Below, in pieces: positions 26,074 through 35,863 of a stretch of DNA of 64,000 bases. The stretch is from Ancylobacter sp. Lp-2 (lineage in GTDB: Bacteria > Pseudomonadota > Alphaproteobacteria > Rhizobiales > Xanthobacteraceae). The translations under genes were made by a program, and so were the position numbers. The DNA is taken from the NCBI RefSeq assembly GCF_020523795.1, contig NZ_JAJALI010000002.1, forward strand, positions 245,690-309,689, read 5' to 3'. The notes under the pieces are model-generated. The model worked only from the letters and a program-made list of their open reading frames with translations, was not told the origin of the DNA and did no database searches. Every line of letters starts with the position of its first letter. Within the stretch, counting starts at the first letter, position 1.

Positions 26074-27099
26074 TCATCCCGCCTTGCCGGGCACCGGCGC
26101 GGCAGCCGGCGGCAGCAGCCGGCCGTTGACGAGCAGCCACAGCGTGTGCAGCGCGGTGATCGCCACCACCAGCGTCGCGCCGGCCAGCAGTAGCGGCGCC
26201 AGCCAGGCGATGGCGCCGGTCTCGCCGCGCCCGACCAGCCGGAGCGCGGCGGTGGCGAAGGCGGTGCAGCCGAAGGTGAAGGCCCAGTAGCCGGGCGACA
26301 GCGGCTGGCGGAGGATCCACGGCAGCAGGCGCATCAGCAGCAGCGTCTGCAGCAGCGCGTAGCCGAGCAGGGCGCGGGCGAACACGTCCGGCGGCCCCTG
26401 CGTCACGCTGAGATAGGCGAGCGCGCCGACGGCGGGCGGCGCCAGCTGGATACCGAGCGTCGGCCGCAGCGCCGGCGCGAGCGGCGAGGCGTTGTAGAGC
26501 CGGCCGAGCAGCACGGATTCGATGGCGAGCCAGGAGAAGACGCCGGCGCCGAAGGCGAGCTGGCCCCACTCGGTCAGCCCCAGTGCCTCGCAGGCGATCG
26601 CCGTCACATAGGAGCCGGCGACGGTGGGGAGATAAAGCACCGGCGTGGTGTGCGCCGGGTCGCGCTCGCCGCGCCACAGGAGCCCGGTGCGCCACAGCGC
26701 GAAGCCGAGCGTGAACAGTGCGCCGAGCGCCAGCAGCACCCGTGCCGCCGCATCGGAATAGGGCGCGGCGGCGATGGCGACCAGCAGCGCGCCGACGCCG
26801 GCGAGGCCGATGAAGCAGCACTGCACCGGATGGGCGGCCTCCTCTAGCGCCTTGTCGCGGGCGAAGATCCATTTGAGCGCGAACAGCACCGCGAGCACCG
26901 CCCACACCGTGGAGCCGGCGAGCATCAGCGCCTCGCCGATAAAAGCCGGCAGGCCCCACACCGCATGCGCCGCCCGCCAGCTGCCGCCGAGGCCGTTCAG
27001 CCCCAGCACCATGCCGAAGAACGAGGCTGGCACCAGCGGCACGGCGATGGAGCGCGTAGTTCGTGCCGTGTCCGTGCCGCCGTCGACCCGCTGATCCAT
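26074..27099 (-). CDS. TDT/TehA-family (SLAC1-like) transporter
   Basis: A 341-residue membrane protein with about ten helices. VPASFFGMVLGLNGLGGSWR near residue 25 and YLPTVAGSYVTAIACEALG near 180 are typical of the tellurite-resistance/dicarboxylate transporter family, which forms anion channels or C4-dicarboxylate exporters. The N-terminal ~18 residues are polar. It lies upstream of the Cys-rich gene on the same strand with about 120 bp between. Whether it carries tellurite, sulfite or a dicarboxylate cannot be told from the sequence. Confidence 0.88.
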   Translation of the reverse strand: MDQRVDGGTDTARTTRSIAVPLVPASFFGMVLGLNGLGGSWRAAHAVWGLPAFIGEALMLAGSTVWAVLAVLFALKWIFARDKALEEAAHPVQCCFIGLAGVGALLVAIAAAPYSDAAARVLLALGALFTLGFALWRTGLLWRGERDPAHTTPVLYLPTVAGSYVTAIACEALGLTEWGQLAFGAGVFSWLAIESVLLGRLYNASPLAPALRPTLGIQLAPPAVGALAYLSVTQGPPDVFARALLGYALLQTLLLMRLLPWILRQPLSPGYWAFTFGCTAFATAALRLVGRGETGAIAWLAPLLLAGATLVVAITALHTLWLLVNGRLLPPAAAPVPGKAG

Positions 27100-27129
27100 C
27101 GCTTTTCGTCCCCGTCCCGGTTTCCGCCA

Positions 27130-27162
27130 CGATAGAGCGGACCCACCGGGCCCGCTCTATCG
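27130..27162. terminator. Hairpin after the molybdenum hydroxylase operon
   Basis: CGATAGAGCGG (27130-27140) and CCGCTCTATCG (27152-27162) form a perfect 11-bp stem with an 11-nt loop between the IorB-type gene and the TehA-type gene. No T-run; it could be a terminator-like or RIME-like element of Hyphomicrobiales. Confidence 0.45.
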
Positions 27163-27197
27163 CAAACGCATGGCGAGACGCGTTCTCCGGTGCCTTC

Positions 27198-29405
27198 TCA
27201 CGCTCCCTTCAGCCGGTCGGGGTCGATCGGCAGCTGTCGCAGCCGCTGCCCGGTGGCGGCGAAAATGGCGTTGACCACGGCAGGGGCGACGCCCGCCGTC
27301 GATGGCTCGCCCATGCCGCCCGGCGCCTCGCGGCTGTCGACGATATGCACCTCGATCTCCGGCATCTCCTCGATGCGCAGCGCCTGGTAGTTGTCGAAAT
27401 TGCTCTGCTCGACGCGCCCGTCCTTCAGGGTGATCTGTCCGTACAGCGCGGCGGAGAGACCGTAGACGATGCCGCCCTGCACCTGCGCCTTCACCGTGTC
27501 GGGATTAACAACCACGCCGCAATCCACCGAGCAGACGATGCGCCGCACCTTCACCGCGCCGTCCTTGCCGATCTCGACGTCGGCCACCTGCGCCATATAG
27601 GTGCCGAAGCCGAACAGCACGGCGATGCCGCGCCCGGTGCGCGCCGGCAGGGTGGTGCCCCAGCCCGCCTTCTCCGCGGCGAGGTCGAGCACGCCGCGCG
27701 CCCGCGCGTCGTTCGCCAGCAGGCCGCGGCGGAACGCCACCGGGTCGGCCTTGGACTCGACGGCCAGCTCGTCGACGAAGCCTTCGACGATGAAGGCGTT
27801 GTGGGTGATGCCGACACCGCGCCACCAGCCGGTGACGAAGCCCTCCGGCAGAATGTGCCGGACATAGTCGACATGCAGGTTCGGGAAAGCGTAGGGGCCG
27901 GCGGCGCCGTCCACCGCGTCGAAGTCGAGGCCGTTGGCGAAGGCCTGCGGCAGCCAGCGCGCCACGATGGAGGAGCCGACCACGCGGTGGCGGAAGCTTG
28001 TCACCTTGCCCTGCGCGTCGAGCCCGGCGGCGAACTGGTCGTAGTAATAGGGGCGGTAGATGTCGTGCTGGATGTCTTCCTCGCGCGTCCACACCACCTT
28101 GACCGGCCCGTCGACCTGCTTGGCGATCTTCACCGCCTGGGTGACGCTGTCGACCTCCAGCCGGCGGCCGAAGCCGCCGCCGAGCAGGTGATTGTGCACA
28201 GTCACCTTCTCGGCCGGCAGGCCGGTGACCTCGGCGGCCGTCGCCTGCGCCCGTCCCAGCACCTGCGAGCCGACCCACACCTCGCAGCTGTCGGGGCGGA
28301 CATGCACGGTGCAGTTCAGCGGCTCCATGGTGGCATGGGCGAGGAACGGCATCTGGTAGGTCGCCTTCACCGTGCGGGCGGCGGCGGCCTCGGCTGCCGC
28401 GACGTCGCCGACCTTCTTGTCGTCGACGGCCGGTCCCGAGGTGGCCAGCGCCGCCATCTGCTTGACGATCTCCTCGGTGGAGAGCGTGGCGTTCGGCCCC
28501 TCGTCCCACTCGATCTTCAGCGCCGCGAGGCCTTTCTTGGCGGCGCCCATATGGTCGGCGACCACGGCGACGGCGTCGTCGATCTTAACGATCTGCCGCA
28601 CGCCCTTCACCGCCCGCGCCTCGGTGTCGTCGACGCTCTTCAGCTTGCCGCCGAACACCGGGCAGGCGGCGACGGTGGCGACCTTGAGGCCCGGCAGCTT
28701 GACGTCGATGCCATAGGTCGCGGTGCCGTCGACCTTGCCGGCGACGTCGAGCCGTTTGGCCGGGGTACCGATCAGCGTGAACTTGTCGACCGGCTTCAGC
28801 GCCACCTCCTTCGGCACCGGGATCGCCGCTGCCTTCTCGGCGAGCGAGCCATAGGTCGCCCGCCGGCCGGACGCCGGGTGGAGGACGACGCCCTTCGCGG
28901 CATCGCACGAGGCGGGATCGACGCCCCACATCTGCGCCGCCGCCGCCACCAGCATGGTGCGGGCGCTGGCGCCAGCCTTGCGCAACGGCTCGTAGAAGCC
29001 GCGGATCGAGGTCGAGCCGCCGGTGACCTGAAAGCCGATCGCCGGGTTGGTATAGAGCTTGCCGTCCGGCGGGGCGTGTTCGAGCCGCACGCCGGCGAGG
29101 TCGATCTCCAGCTCTTCGGCGATCAGCATGGGCAGCGCGGTGTAGATGCCCTGGCCCATCTCCACCTGCGGCATCACCAGGGTGACGGTGCCGTCGGTGG
29201 CGATGCGGATGAAGGCATCCGGCGCGAAGGGGCCGTCGGCCGCCAGCGCCTCGCCGACGAATCTCGGCAGGCTGACGGCGAGCAGCAGGCCGCCGCCGGC
29301 GGCGAGGCTGGCGGTGAGGAAGGAGCGCCGGGAAAGCCCGGGGGCCGGCGTGTCGGAAGCGGGTTGTGCGGGAGCGTAGGTGTTCAGCATGGCGTTGTTC
29401 AGCAT
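27198..29405 (-). CDS. Xanthine-dehydrogenase-family molybdopterin-binding subunit (IorB-type)
   Basis: A 735-residue large subunit of a molybdenum hydroxylase exported by the Tat system: [20 protein letters not shown] (about residues 23-42) has the twin-arginine motif. The protein has two molybdopterin-domain halves, with [19 protein letters not shown] near the start, [14 protein letters not shown] in the middle, and the active-site glutamate in [12 protein letters not shown] near the C-terminus. Members such as isoquinoline 1-oxidoreductase and aldehyde dehydrogenases hydroxylate N-heterocycles or aldehydes. ATG 29405 (after GAGG, 6-nt spacer) and ATG 29390 are both possible because the ATGCTGAAC start is repeated 15 nt apart. 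Seven nt downstream of the 2Fe-2S subunit. Missing in the window: maturation and cytochrome partners. Confidence 0.9.
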   Translation of the reverse strand: MLNNAMLNTYAPAQPASDTPAPGLSRRSFLTASLAAGGGLLLAVSLPRFVGEALAADGPFAPDAFIRIATDGTVTLVMPQVEMGQGIYTALPMLIAEELEIDLAGVRLEHAPPDGKLYTNPAIGFQVTGGSTSIRGFYEPLRKAGASARTMLVAAAAQMWGVDPASCDAAKGVVLHPASGRRATYGSLAEKAAAIPVPKEVALKPVDKFTLIGTPAKRLDVAGKVDGTATYGIDVKLPGLKVATVAACPVFGGKLKSVDDTEARAVKGVRQIVKIDDAVAVVADHMGAAKKGLAALKIEWDEGPNATLSTEEIVKQMAALATSGPAVDDKKVGDVAAAEAAAARTVKATYQMPFLAHATMEPLNCTVHVRPDSCEVWVGSQVLGRAQATAAEVTGLPAEKVTVHNHLLGGGFGRRLEVDSVTQAVKIAKQVDGPVKVVWTREEDIQHDIYRPYYYDQFAAGLDAQGKVTSFRHRVVGSSIVARWLPQAFANGLDFDAVDGAAGPYAFPNLHVDYVRHILPEGFVTGWWRGVGITHNAFIVEGFVDELAVESKADPVAFRRGLLANDARARGVLDLAAEKAGWGTTLPARTGRGIAVLFGFGTYMAQVADVEIGKDGAVKVRRIVCSVDCGVVVNPDTVKAQVQGGIVYGLSAALYGQITLKDGRVEQSNFDNYQALRIEEMPEIEVHIVDSREAPGGMGEPSTAGVAPAVVNAIFAATGQRLRQLPIDPDRLKGA

Positions 29406-29412
29406 GGCCGCC

Positions 29413-29886
29413 TCACTTCGCTTCGCCGGCATACGCCGTGGCGGCGTGCTTGATCGCCTCGCGGATGCGGGCATAGGTGCCGCAGCGGCAGATATTGCCG
29501 GACATGGCATTGTCGATGTCGTCGTCGGAAGGCGTCTTGTTGTCGGAAATCAGCGCCGCCGCCGACATGATCTGGCCGGACTGGCAGTAGCCGCACTGCA
29601 CGACTTCGAGGTCGAGCCAGGCCTGCTGGATGTGCCGGCCGGCCGGCGAGGCGCCGACCGCCTCGATGGTGGTGATCGCGGAATCGCCCACGGTGTCGAT
29701 GGTGGTGATGCAGGAGCGCGTCGGCGCGCCGTCGATATGCACGGTGCAGGCGCCGCACAACGCCGCGCCGCAGCCGAACTTGGTGCCGGTCATGCCGAGC
29801 ACGTCGCGCAGCACCCACAGCAGGGGCGTGTCGTCGTCGACATCGACCTCGTGGCTGGTGCCGTTGATCTTGAGGGTGAAGGACAT
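29413..29886 (-). CDS. (2Fe-2S)-binding subunit of molybdenum hydroxylase (IorA-type)
   Basis: A 157-residue two-cluster protein. The N-terminal plant-type 2Fe-2S site has [16 protein letters not shown] with a further Cys in RSC (about residues 40-65). The C-terminal site has [15 protein letters not shown] and [14 protein letters not shown] (about 105-150). It passes electrons from the Mo cofactor of the following subunit. The start at 29886 ([15 protein letters not shown]) matches the family; the longer reading frame adds no domain. It has no signal peptide of its own and is presumably exported with the Tat-bearing partner. The operon is two genes. Confidence 0.93.
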   Translation of the reverse strand: MSFTLKINGTSHEVDVDDDTPLLWVLRDVLGMTGTKFGCGAALCGACTVHIDGAPTRSCITTIDTVGDSAITTIEAVGASPAGRHIQQAWLDLEVVQCGYCQSGQIMSAAALISDNKTPSDDDIDNAMSGNICRCGTYARIREAIKHAATAYAGEAK

Positions 29887-30241
29887 CGTGGACCTCGCAA
29901 CTTCATTCAAACGTTGCTTCCCGGCGCATCCGTCGCCGCAGGGAACGGCGGCAACCGGCACGCGCGGGGGGTATGTCCGCGTGCCGGCGATGCACCCTAG
30001 TTTAGAAACTATAGCATCTATGACCTGCCACGCATGCCGGCTTCAATGCCGCATCGGTCTCGGCCACCCGCAACCAACGGGCGAGCGCGACACACCTTGG
30101 TATGGCTTGATCGGCGGGGCGGGCAGGGCTTGCGCGGGAGCCGTCGTGCGGTGCCGGCGGGCGTGCTAGTCAGTGGGTGCGAGCCGAGTCCCGCATCGGG
30201 GAGTTCGGCGCGTAGCGACAACACGACAGGGGGCGGGGCGG
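29887..30241. other. Divergent intergenic region with a hairpin, no gene seen
   Basis: This 355-bp gap holds the divergent promoters of the IorAB-type operon and the PfkB kinase. CCGGCACGCG (29955-29964) and CGCGTGCCGG (29978-29987) form a perfect 10-bp stem with a 13-nt loop. An AT-rich patch (TAGTTTAGAAACTATAGC, 29999-30016) contains the inverted repeat TAGTTT-AG-AAACTA and may be an operator or promoter. I find no open frame with coding character. Confidence 0.55.
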
Positions 30242-31201
30242 ATGGCCAGCTCGGAGAAGACGGCGGCACCGGCCCTGCTCTGCGTGGGCGAGGCGCTGAT
30301 CGACATGGTTCCGCGTGAGACGCCGGAAGGGCAGGCCTTCCTGCCGCTGCCCGGCGGCGCGGTGTTCAACACCGCCATCGCCGCCGGCCGGCTCGGCGTG
30401 CCCACGCTGTTCTGGTACGGCCTGTCGACCGACCTATTCGGCGACCGGCTGCGGGCCGCGCTCGCCGACGCCAGCGTCGATGCGCGCCTGTGCCGTCCTT
30501 CAGACCGGCCGTCGACGCTGGCCTTCGTGACGCTGGTCGAGGGGCAGGCGCGCTATCTGTTCCTCGACGAGAACACCGCCGGCCGCATGCTGACCACGGC
30601 GGATATCCCCGAGGTTCCGGCCGAGGTCGGCGCGCTGTTCATCGGCGGCATCAGCCTGGTGGTCGAGCCGGTCGGCGCCACCATCGAGGCCATGGCGGCG
30701 CGTTTCGCCGCCGATGGGCGCGGCCGGCTGATCATGCTCGACCCGAATATCCGTCCGGGCTTCATCCGCGACGAGGCGGCCTATCGCGCCCGCATCCGCC
30801 GGCTGATCGGCCTCAGCCACGTCGTCAAGCTATCCGACGAGGACCTCGCCTGGCTGGTCGGCCCCGGCGAGATCGCCGCGCAGGCGGCGGCGGTGCTGGC
30901 GCTGGGGCCGCGCCTGGTGCTGGTGACGGTGGGCGGGCAGGGCGCCCATGCGTTTACCGCCGGCTTCACGGGCCATGTCGCCGCGCCAGCGGTCAAGGTC
31001 GCCGACACGGTCGGCGCCGGCGACACCTTCAATGCCGGCTTCCTCGCCGCGCTGGCGGAACGGGAAGCGCTCGCGCCCGACGCGCTGGCGCATCTCGACC
31101 GCGATGCCGTGCTGGCAGCGCTCGACTTCGCGGTGCGGGCGGCGGCGATCTCCGTCACCCGCGTCGGCGCCGATCCGCCCTGGCGGCGCGAGCTGGCCTG
31201 A
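30242..31201 (+). CDS. PfkB-family carbohydrate kinase (fructokinase-like)
   Basis: A 319-residue ribokinase-fold sugar kinase. ALLCVGEALIDMVPRE (about residues 10-25) is the first PfkB strand, LPGGAVFNTAIAAGRLG the sugar-binding glycine motif, and DTVGAGDTFNAGF carries the anion hole and catalytic base Asp261. It should phosphorylate fructose or a similar ketose with ATP in the cytosol. ATG 30242 is preferred over upstream in-frame ATG 30173 because the fold begins just after it. Single gene, convergent with the class IV aminotransferase 13 nt away. Confidence 0.9.
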   Translation: MASSEKTAAPALLCVGEALIDMVPRETPEGQAFLPLPGGAVFNTAIAAGRLGVPTLFWYGLSTDLFGDRLRAALADASVDARLCRPSDRPSTLAFVTLVEGQARYLFLDENTAGRMLTTADIPEVPAEVGALFIGGISLVVEPVGATIEAMAARFAADGRGRLIMLDPNIRPGFIRDEAAYRARIRRLIGLSHVVKLSDEDLAWLVGPGEIAAQAAAVLALGPRLVLVTVGGQGAHAFTAGFTGHVAAPAVKVADTVGAGDTFNAGFLAALAEREALAPDALAHLDRDAVLAALDFAVRAAAISVTRVGADPPWRRELA

Positions 31202-31214
31202 GCGCGAACGGACC

Positions 31215-32156
31215 TTAGGCCTCCGCTGGCTCCGCCACGGCGGCATCATACTTCACCGGCGTGGCGTGCCAGCCCTCGGCGCGCTTGGCCCAGAACAGGT
31301 CCTTCAGCTTCGAGGAGATGACGCCCGGCCGATCATTGCCCATGATGCGGCCGTCGATGCGCGACACCGGCATGATGCCGCCGGCGGTAGTGCAGGTGAA
31401 GATTTCGTCGGCCTGCCGCAGCTCGTCCGCCGGTACCGCTCGAGCGACGCAGGGAATGCCGAGCTCCTCGCACATCTCGAACACCGACTGGCGGGTCATG
31501 CCGTCGAGGCCGCCGCGGATCGGCGTCGCCACCACGCCGTCGGTGATGGAGAACACGTTGAAGCCCGGTCCCTCGGTAACGTTGCCATCGGTGTCGAGCA
31601 GCACGGCGGTGTCGGCGCCCTGGTCAAGCGCCTCGAACAGGCCGGCAGTGAGGTCGCCCCAGTGGAAGTTCTTCACCCGGGGGTCGAAGGATGCCGGCGG
31701 GATGCGCAGCGTCTGGGCGATGATCATGTGCACGCCGCGCTCATATTGCTCGTCGGTAACGATGGAGATCCACGGCACCGCATAGGCGACGAGGTAGTTG
31801 CGCGCATTGGCGGGGTGGCGCAGCTTGCCGGGCATCGGCAGGCCGCGCAGGCAGTCCATCGCCACATAGGCCGAGCGCAGGCCGGTGAGGCTGACCAGCC
31901 TGTGCAGGATCTCCTTGATCGCGTCGTCGCTCTCCGCCGGGTTCAGCCGCAGCGCGTTCATCGAGTTGCGGAAGCGGGCGATGTGATCGTCGAGCCGGAA
32001 GAAATTGCCTTCCCACACGCCGACGACGTCATAGGTGACGTCCGAGCGGCGATAGCCGAAATCGTTCACCGGAATGACGGCCTCGGCCATCGGCTTGAAG
32101 GCGCCGTCGACATAGGCGGCGCCGGCGGCGAAGCGGTTGCTCTCCATCTCATTCAT
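31215..32156 (-). CDS. Class IV aminotransferase (branched-chain / D-amino-acid type)
   Basis: A 313-residue fold-type IV PLP enzyme. The PLP lysine is Lys162 in DPRVKNFHWGD; DTDGNVTEGPGFNVFSI near residue 190 holds the Glu that protonates the PLP nitrogen, and TCTTAGGIMPVSRIDG near 255 the phosphate-binding turn. Members transaminate branched-chain L-amino acids or D-amino acids. It is last in the hyuA-hyuB-hyuB operon, 76 nt after the second hyuB, so it may handle an amino acid released by the HyuAB reaction. MNEM offers two near-adjacent starts. Confidence 0.9.
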   Translation of the reverse strand: MNEMESNRFAAGAAYVDGAFKPMAEAVIPVNDFGYRRSDVTYDVVGVWEGNFFRLDDHIARFRNSMNALRLNPAESDDAIKEILHRLVSLTGLRSAYVAMDCLRGLPMPGKLRHPANARNYLVAYAVPWISIVTDEQYERGVHMIIAQTLRIPPASFDPRVKNFHWGDLTAGLFEALDQGADTAVLLDTDGNVTEGPGFNVFSITDGVVATPIRGGLDGMTRQSVFEMCEELGIPCVARAVPADELRQADEIFTCTTAGGIMPVSRIDGRIMGNDRPGVISSKLKDLFWAKRAEGWHATPVKYDAAVAEPAEA

Positions 32157-32232
32157 CTCGTTCTTGTTGGGGACGCGACGGTGGGTACGGCGGGAGCCCT
32201 GTCCCGCCGCGATCTCGTTGGGGCGCCCGGCG

Positions 32233-34029
32233 TCAGGCGCCGGCGCGCAGCGTCGCCGTGGCGGCGGCGTCGATGGCGAGCGTGTCGTCCTCGGCCGCGC
32301 CGCTCACCGCGAGGCCGTAGACCTCGCGGGCGCGTTCCGGCGAGATCCAGCCGTCGCGGACGTCGGCGAGCACGCTTTCCGGCTTGCGCTGCCTGGGTTC
32401 GCCATAGCCGCCGCCGCCGGCCGAGACCGAGATGACGGTCTCCCCCGGCTTCAGCTCGACGCCGTAGCAACCCGGCAGCCGGGTGAGGCTGCCGTCCAGC
32501 TCGCGCTTGAAGGCGTTCGACAACCCACCGGGCCCGCCGCCCAGCGCGCCGACCGCCGGGTTGATCGTGCCGTCGGCGGTGTAGATCACCTTCATGGTGC
32601 AGCCCTCGATGGGACCGAACTCGGCCCGCATCGAGGGAGCGCCCCGCTGGGTGCCGGCCCCCTCGGTGTCGGCCAGCAGCCGGCGGTCGGTGACGAAGAG
32701 CGGATGGTGCAGCTCGTCCACCTCGACGCTATCCTGCCGGCACAGGCCGGCATTGCCGCAATGGATGATGGTGAGGAAGCCGTCCGTCACCGGCGTGCCC
32801 GCTCCGCCGGTGACGCCGAGGAAGATCTGGTTGACGAAGGATTCGCCGCTGCGCGGGTCCTTGCCGGAGATCACCCCCATAGCCGGCGGCATGATCGGCC
32901 CGGTCTCCGCCATGCCGAAGCCCGGCGCGATCTCGGCGATCGCCCGCTGCACCGGCGTCGAGACGCGGTCGGCGAGGTTGGTGGTCGCCACCGAGCAGGA
33001 ATGCGGGTGGCTGGGTATGCCGACGACGCAGTTCTCGCGCAGCCTGATGTCGACGCGGCGGAAGCTGCCGGCATTGGGCGGCACGCTGTGGTCGATCAGC
33101 CCGTTATAGATGCCGATCATCGCCGCCGTGCGGGCGCAGCCTTCCGACAGATTGAGGCCGGAGGGCTGGCAGTCGATGTTGTCGGTGAGGTCGACGGTGA
33201 TGCGCCCCGCCGCCGCGTCCACCTCGACGGTGACGTTGACCGGGATGCCATTGGGCACGCCGGGGAACGGGTCGTGGCCGGAATGCACCGTCACCTTGCC
33301 GGAGGGCAGCCGGGAGATGGCCTGCACCATCTTGTCCTCGGAATACTGGAACCACGCCTCGGCATAGTCCTCCAGCGCCGCCCAGCCGATCTCCTTGCCG
33401 AGCGCCAGCAATTCGCGCTCGCCGATGCGCACCGCGCCGAGCGTGGCGAGGTAGTCGCCCCACCACTGCTCGGGCACACGGATGCGCGAGCGGCACATGC
33501 GGATCAGGTCCTGGTTGTCCTCGTAGCCGGACTGGATCTTGGCGGCGGAGAAGATCAGCGCGCCTTCCTCGAACACGTCGCGGGCGCCGCCCATATAGGT
33601 GGTCGGCTGCGAGTTGCCGCAATCGGCCTGGTGCGCCTTGGCGAGCACGAAGAAGCGGGTGATGCCCTGCTCGTCCACCACCGGGACGATCAGGCAGTGG
33701 TCGGCGGCGTGCGAGTCGCCCTCATAGGGGCTGTTGTGCAGGTAGCAGTCGCCGGCCTTCAGCACCGGATGGTACTTCTTGACGTATTGGCACATCAGGT
33801 CCGGGCCGATCAGCGTGTGGATCGGCAGGCTTTCCGCCGTGGCCAGCAGCTGGCAGTCGGCGGTGAGGATGACGCAGGAGAAGTCATGCGCGGTGTTCAG
33901 CACGCCGGAGCGGGCGGTGCGGAACAGCGTGTTCTGCATCTTCCGCGCGATGCCCTCCATGCGGTTGGAGATGATCGCCATGCGCACGCCGGTGGCGGGC
34001 GCCTCGAGCGTCTTGGTGATGATCGACAT
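32233..34029 (-). CDS. hyuB: Hydantoinase B / oxoprolinase-family subunit (second tandem copy)
   Basis: A 598-residue HyuB-type subunit. It covers the whole hydantoinase B domain: RMEGIARKMQNTLFRTARSG near residue 20, DFSCVILTADCQLLA, SPYEGDSHAADHC near 105, VVDEQGITRFFVLAKAHQAD, and a Gly-rich VSAGGGGYGEP near 540. With a HyuA partner these proteins perform ATP-dependent opening of cyclic amides (5-oxoproline, N-methylhydantoin, caprolactam) or carboxylation. Highly similar to the neighbouring copy at 34044-35849 across the length, but C-terminal ~60 residues and several loops differ. Starts 14 nt after the first copy with a GGGAGAGG site. Confidence 0.93.
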   Translation of the reverse strand: MSIITKTLEAPATGVRMAIISNRMEGIARKMQNTLFRTARSGVLNTAHDFSCVILTADCQLLATAESLPIHTLIGPDLMCQYVKKYHPVLKAGDCYLHNSPYEGDSHAADHCLIVPVVDEQGITRFFVLAKAHQADCGNSQPTTYMGGARDVFEEGALIFSAAKIQSGYEDNQDLIRMCRSRIRVPEQWWGDYLATLGAVRIGERELLALGKEIGWAALEDYAEAWFQYSEDKMVQAISRLPSGKVTVHSGHDPFPGVPNGIPVNVTVEVDAAAGRITVDLTDNIDCQPSGLNLSEGCARTAAMIGIYNGLIDHSVPPNAGSFRRVDIRLRENCVVGIPSHPHSCSVATTNLADRVSTPVQRAIAEIAPGFGMAETGPIMPPAMGVISGKDPRSGESFVNQIFLGVTGGAGTPVTDGFLTIIHCGNAGLCRQDSVEVDELHHPLFVTDRRLLADTEGAGTQRGAPSMRAEFGPIEGCTMKVIYTADGTINPAVGALGGGPGGLSNAFKRELDGSLTRLPGCYGVELKPGETVISVSAGGGGYGEPRQRKPESVLADVRDGWISPERAREVYGLAVSGAAEDDTLAIDAAATATLRAGA

Positions 34030-34043
34030 GGAATCCTCTCCCT

Positions 34044-35849
34044 TCACGCAACGGAGGCCAGCACGGCCCGGCGGGCCCTGGTGGCGGCGACATCGACGGC
34101 CAGCGTGTCGTCCTCGGCGCGGCCGGTGGTGACGAGGCCATAGACCGCGTCGGCGCGGGCGGCGGTGATCCAGCCCTCGCGCAAATCGTGCAGCACGCGG
34201 GCGGGATCGCGTTCCAGCGGCGAGCCGTAGCCGCCGCCGCCGGAGGAGTAGGAGACGATGGTCTCGCCGGCCGCGAGCTCTGCGCCGTAGCAGGCCGGCA
34301 GCTCGGTGAGGTCGCCGTCGCGCCCGCGCTTGCGCGCCTTGGTCTTGCCGCCGGCGCCACCGCCGCGCGTGCCGAGCGCCGGGGTGATGGTGCCGTCGGC
34401 GGTGTAGAGCACCTTCATCGCGCAGTCGTCGATCGGGCCGAACTCCGCCAGCATGGACGGCGCGCCGCGGAAGGTGCCGGCGCCCTCGGTGTCGGGCACC
34501 AGCCGGCGGCCGGCGATGAACACCGGATGGTGCAGTTCGTCCACCTCGATGCAGTCGAGATGGCACATGCCGGCATTGCCGACATGGATGATCGACAGGA
34601 AGCCGTCGGTCACCGGGGTGCCGGCCCCGCCGGTCACGCCGATATGCACCTGGTTGACGAAAGCCTCGTTGTCATGGCGCGGGTCGCGCCCGGAGATGAC
34701 GCCCATGCCGGGCGGCATGATCGGCCCGGTCTCGGCCATGCCGTAGCCCGGCGCGATCTCGGCGAGCGCCCGCTGCACCGGGTTGGCGACGCGGTCGGCG
34801 AGATTGGTGGTCGCCACCGAGCAGGAGGCCGGATGCTGCGGGATGCCGACGCAGCAATTCTCGCGGATCTTGATGTCCAGCCGGCGGAAGCTGCCGGCGT
34901 TCACCGGCACGGTGTGGTCGATCAGGCTGTTGAAGATCGCCACCATGGCGGCGCTCATCGAGGTGCCCTCGGTGAGGTTGAGGCCGCAGGGCTGGCAGTC
35001 CGGGTTGTCGGTGAGGTCGACGCGGATCATGCCGGCCTCGCTGTCGATCTCCACCGCCGCCTTCACCGGGATGCCGTCGGGAATGCCGGGGAAGGGGTCG
35101 TGCGCCGTGGTCACCAGCCGCTTGCCGGAAGGCAGCTTGCAGATGGCGTCGGCCATCTTGCGCTCGGAATAGTCGAACCAGCTCTCGGCATAGTCCTCCA
35201 ATTCGTCCCAGCCGAAGCTCTTGCCGAGCTCCAATATCTCGCGCTCGCCGATGCGCACCGAGCCGAGCGTGGCGAGATAGTCGCCCCACCATTGCTCGGG
35301 CACGCGGATGCGGGCGCGGCACATGCGGATCAGGTCCTCATTGTCCTGGTAGTCGGACTGGATCTTCGCCGCCGAGAAGATCAGTGCGCCTTCCTCGAAC
35401 ACGTCGGCGACGTCGCCGAGATAGGTCGAGGGCCGGGAATTGCCGCAATCGGCCTGGTGCGCCTTGGCGAGCACGAAGAAGCGCAGGATGCCGTCCTCGT
35501 CGATCACCGGCACGATCAGGCAATGGTCGGCGGCGTGCGAATTGCCTTCATAGGGGCTGTTGTGCAGGAAGCAGTCGCCCCGGCGCAGCTTCGGGTGATA
35601 CTTCATCACGTAGCGGCACATGATGTCCGGCCCGGTCAGCGTGTGGCTGGGCAGGCTCTCCGCCGCCGCCAGCAGGCGGCAATCGGCGGTGAGGATCACG
35701 CAGGAGAAATCATGCGCGGTGTTCAGGATGCCCGAGCGGGCGGTCCTGAACAGGGTGTTCTGCATCTTGCGGGCGATGCTCTCGAAGCGGCTGGCGAGGA
35801 TCGCCGTCTTCACGCCGTCGGTGCGGCGGATGCTGACGTTCACGTTCAT
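34044..35849 (-). CDS. hyuB: Hydantoinase B / oxoprolinase-family subunit (first tandem copy)
   Basis: A 601-residue HyuB-type subunit with the same domain and motif order as the next copy: SRFESIARKMQNTLFRTARSG, SPYEGNSHAADHC, VFEEGALIFSAAKIQSDYQD, WWGDYLATLGSVRIGERE, and the glycine-rich YSSGGGGYGSP near the end. It follows hyuA by 14 nt with GGAGG before the ATG. Two HyuB copies behind a single HyuA are uncommon: the products may form a heteromeric A-B-B' enzyme, or two enzymes sharing HyuA with different substrates. Both copies keep full length and no stop codons, so neither looks decayed. Confidence 0.93.
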   Translation of the reverse strand: MNVNVSIRRTDGVKTAILASRFESIARKMQNTLFRTARSGILNTAHDFSCVILTADCRLLAAAESLPSHTLTGPDIMCRYVMKYHPKLRRGDCFLHNSPYEGNSHAADHCLIVPVIDEDGILRFFVLAKAHQADCGNSRPSTYLGDVADVFEEGALIFSAAKIQSDYQDNEDLIRMCRARIRVPEQWWGDYLATLGSVRIGEREILELGKSFGWDELEDYAESWFDYSERKMADAICKLPSGKRLVTTAHDPFPGIPDGIPVKAAVEIDSEAGMIRVDLTDNPDCQPCGLNLTEGTSMSAAMVAIFNSLIDHTVPVNAGSFRRLDIKIRENCCVGIPQHPASCSVATTNLADRVANPVQRALAEIAPGYGMAETGPIMPPGMGVISGRDPRHDNEAFVNQVHIGVTGGAGTPVTDGFLSIIHVGNAGMCHLDCIEVDELHHPVFIAGRRLVPDTEGAGTFRGAPSMLAEFGPIDDCAMKVLYTADGTITPALGTRGGGAGGKTKARKRGRDGDLTELPACYGAELAAGETIVSYSSGGGGYGSPLERDPARVLHDLREGWITAARADAVYGLVTTGRAEDDTLAVDVAATRARRAVLASVA

Positions 35850-35863
35850 CCGGTTCCGCCTCC

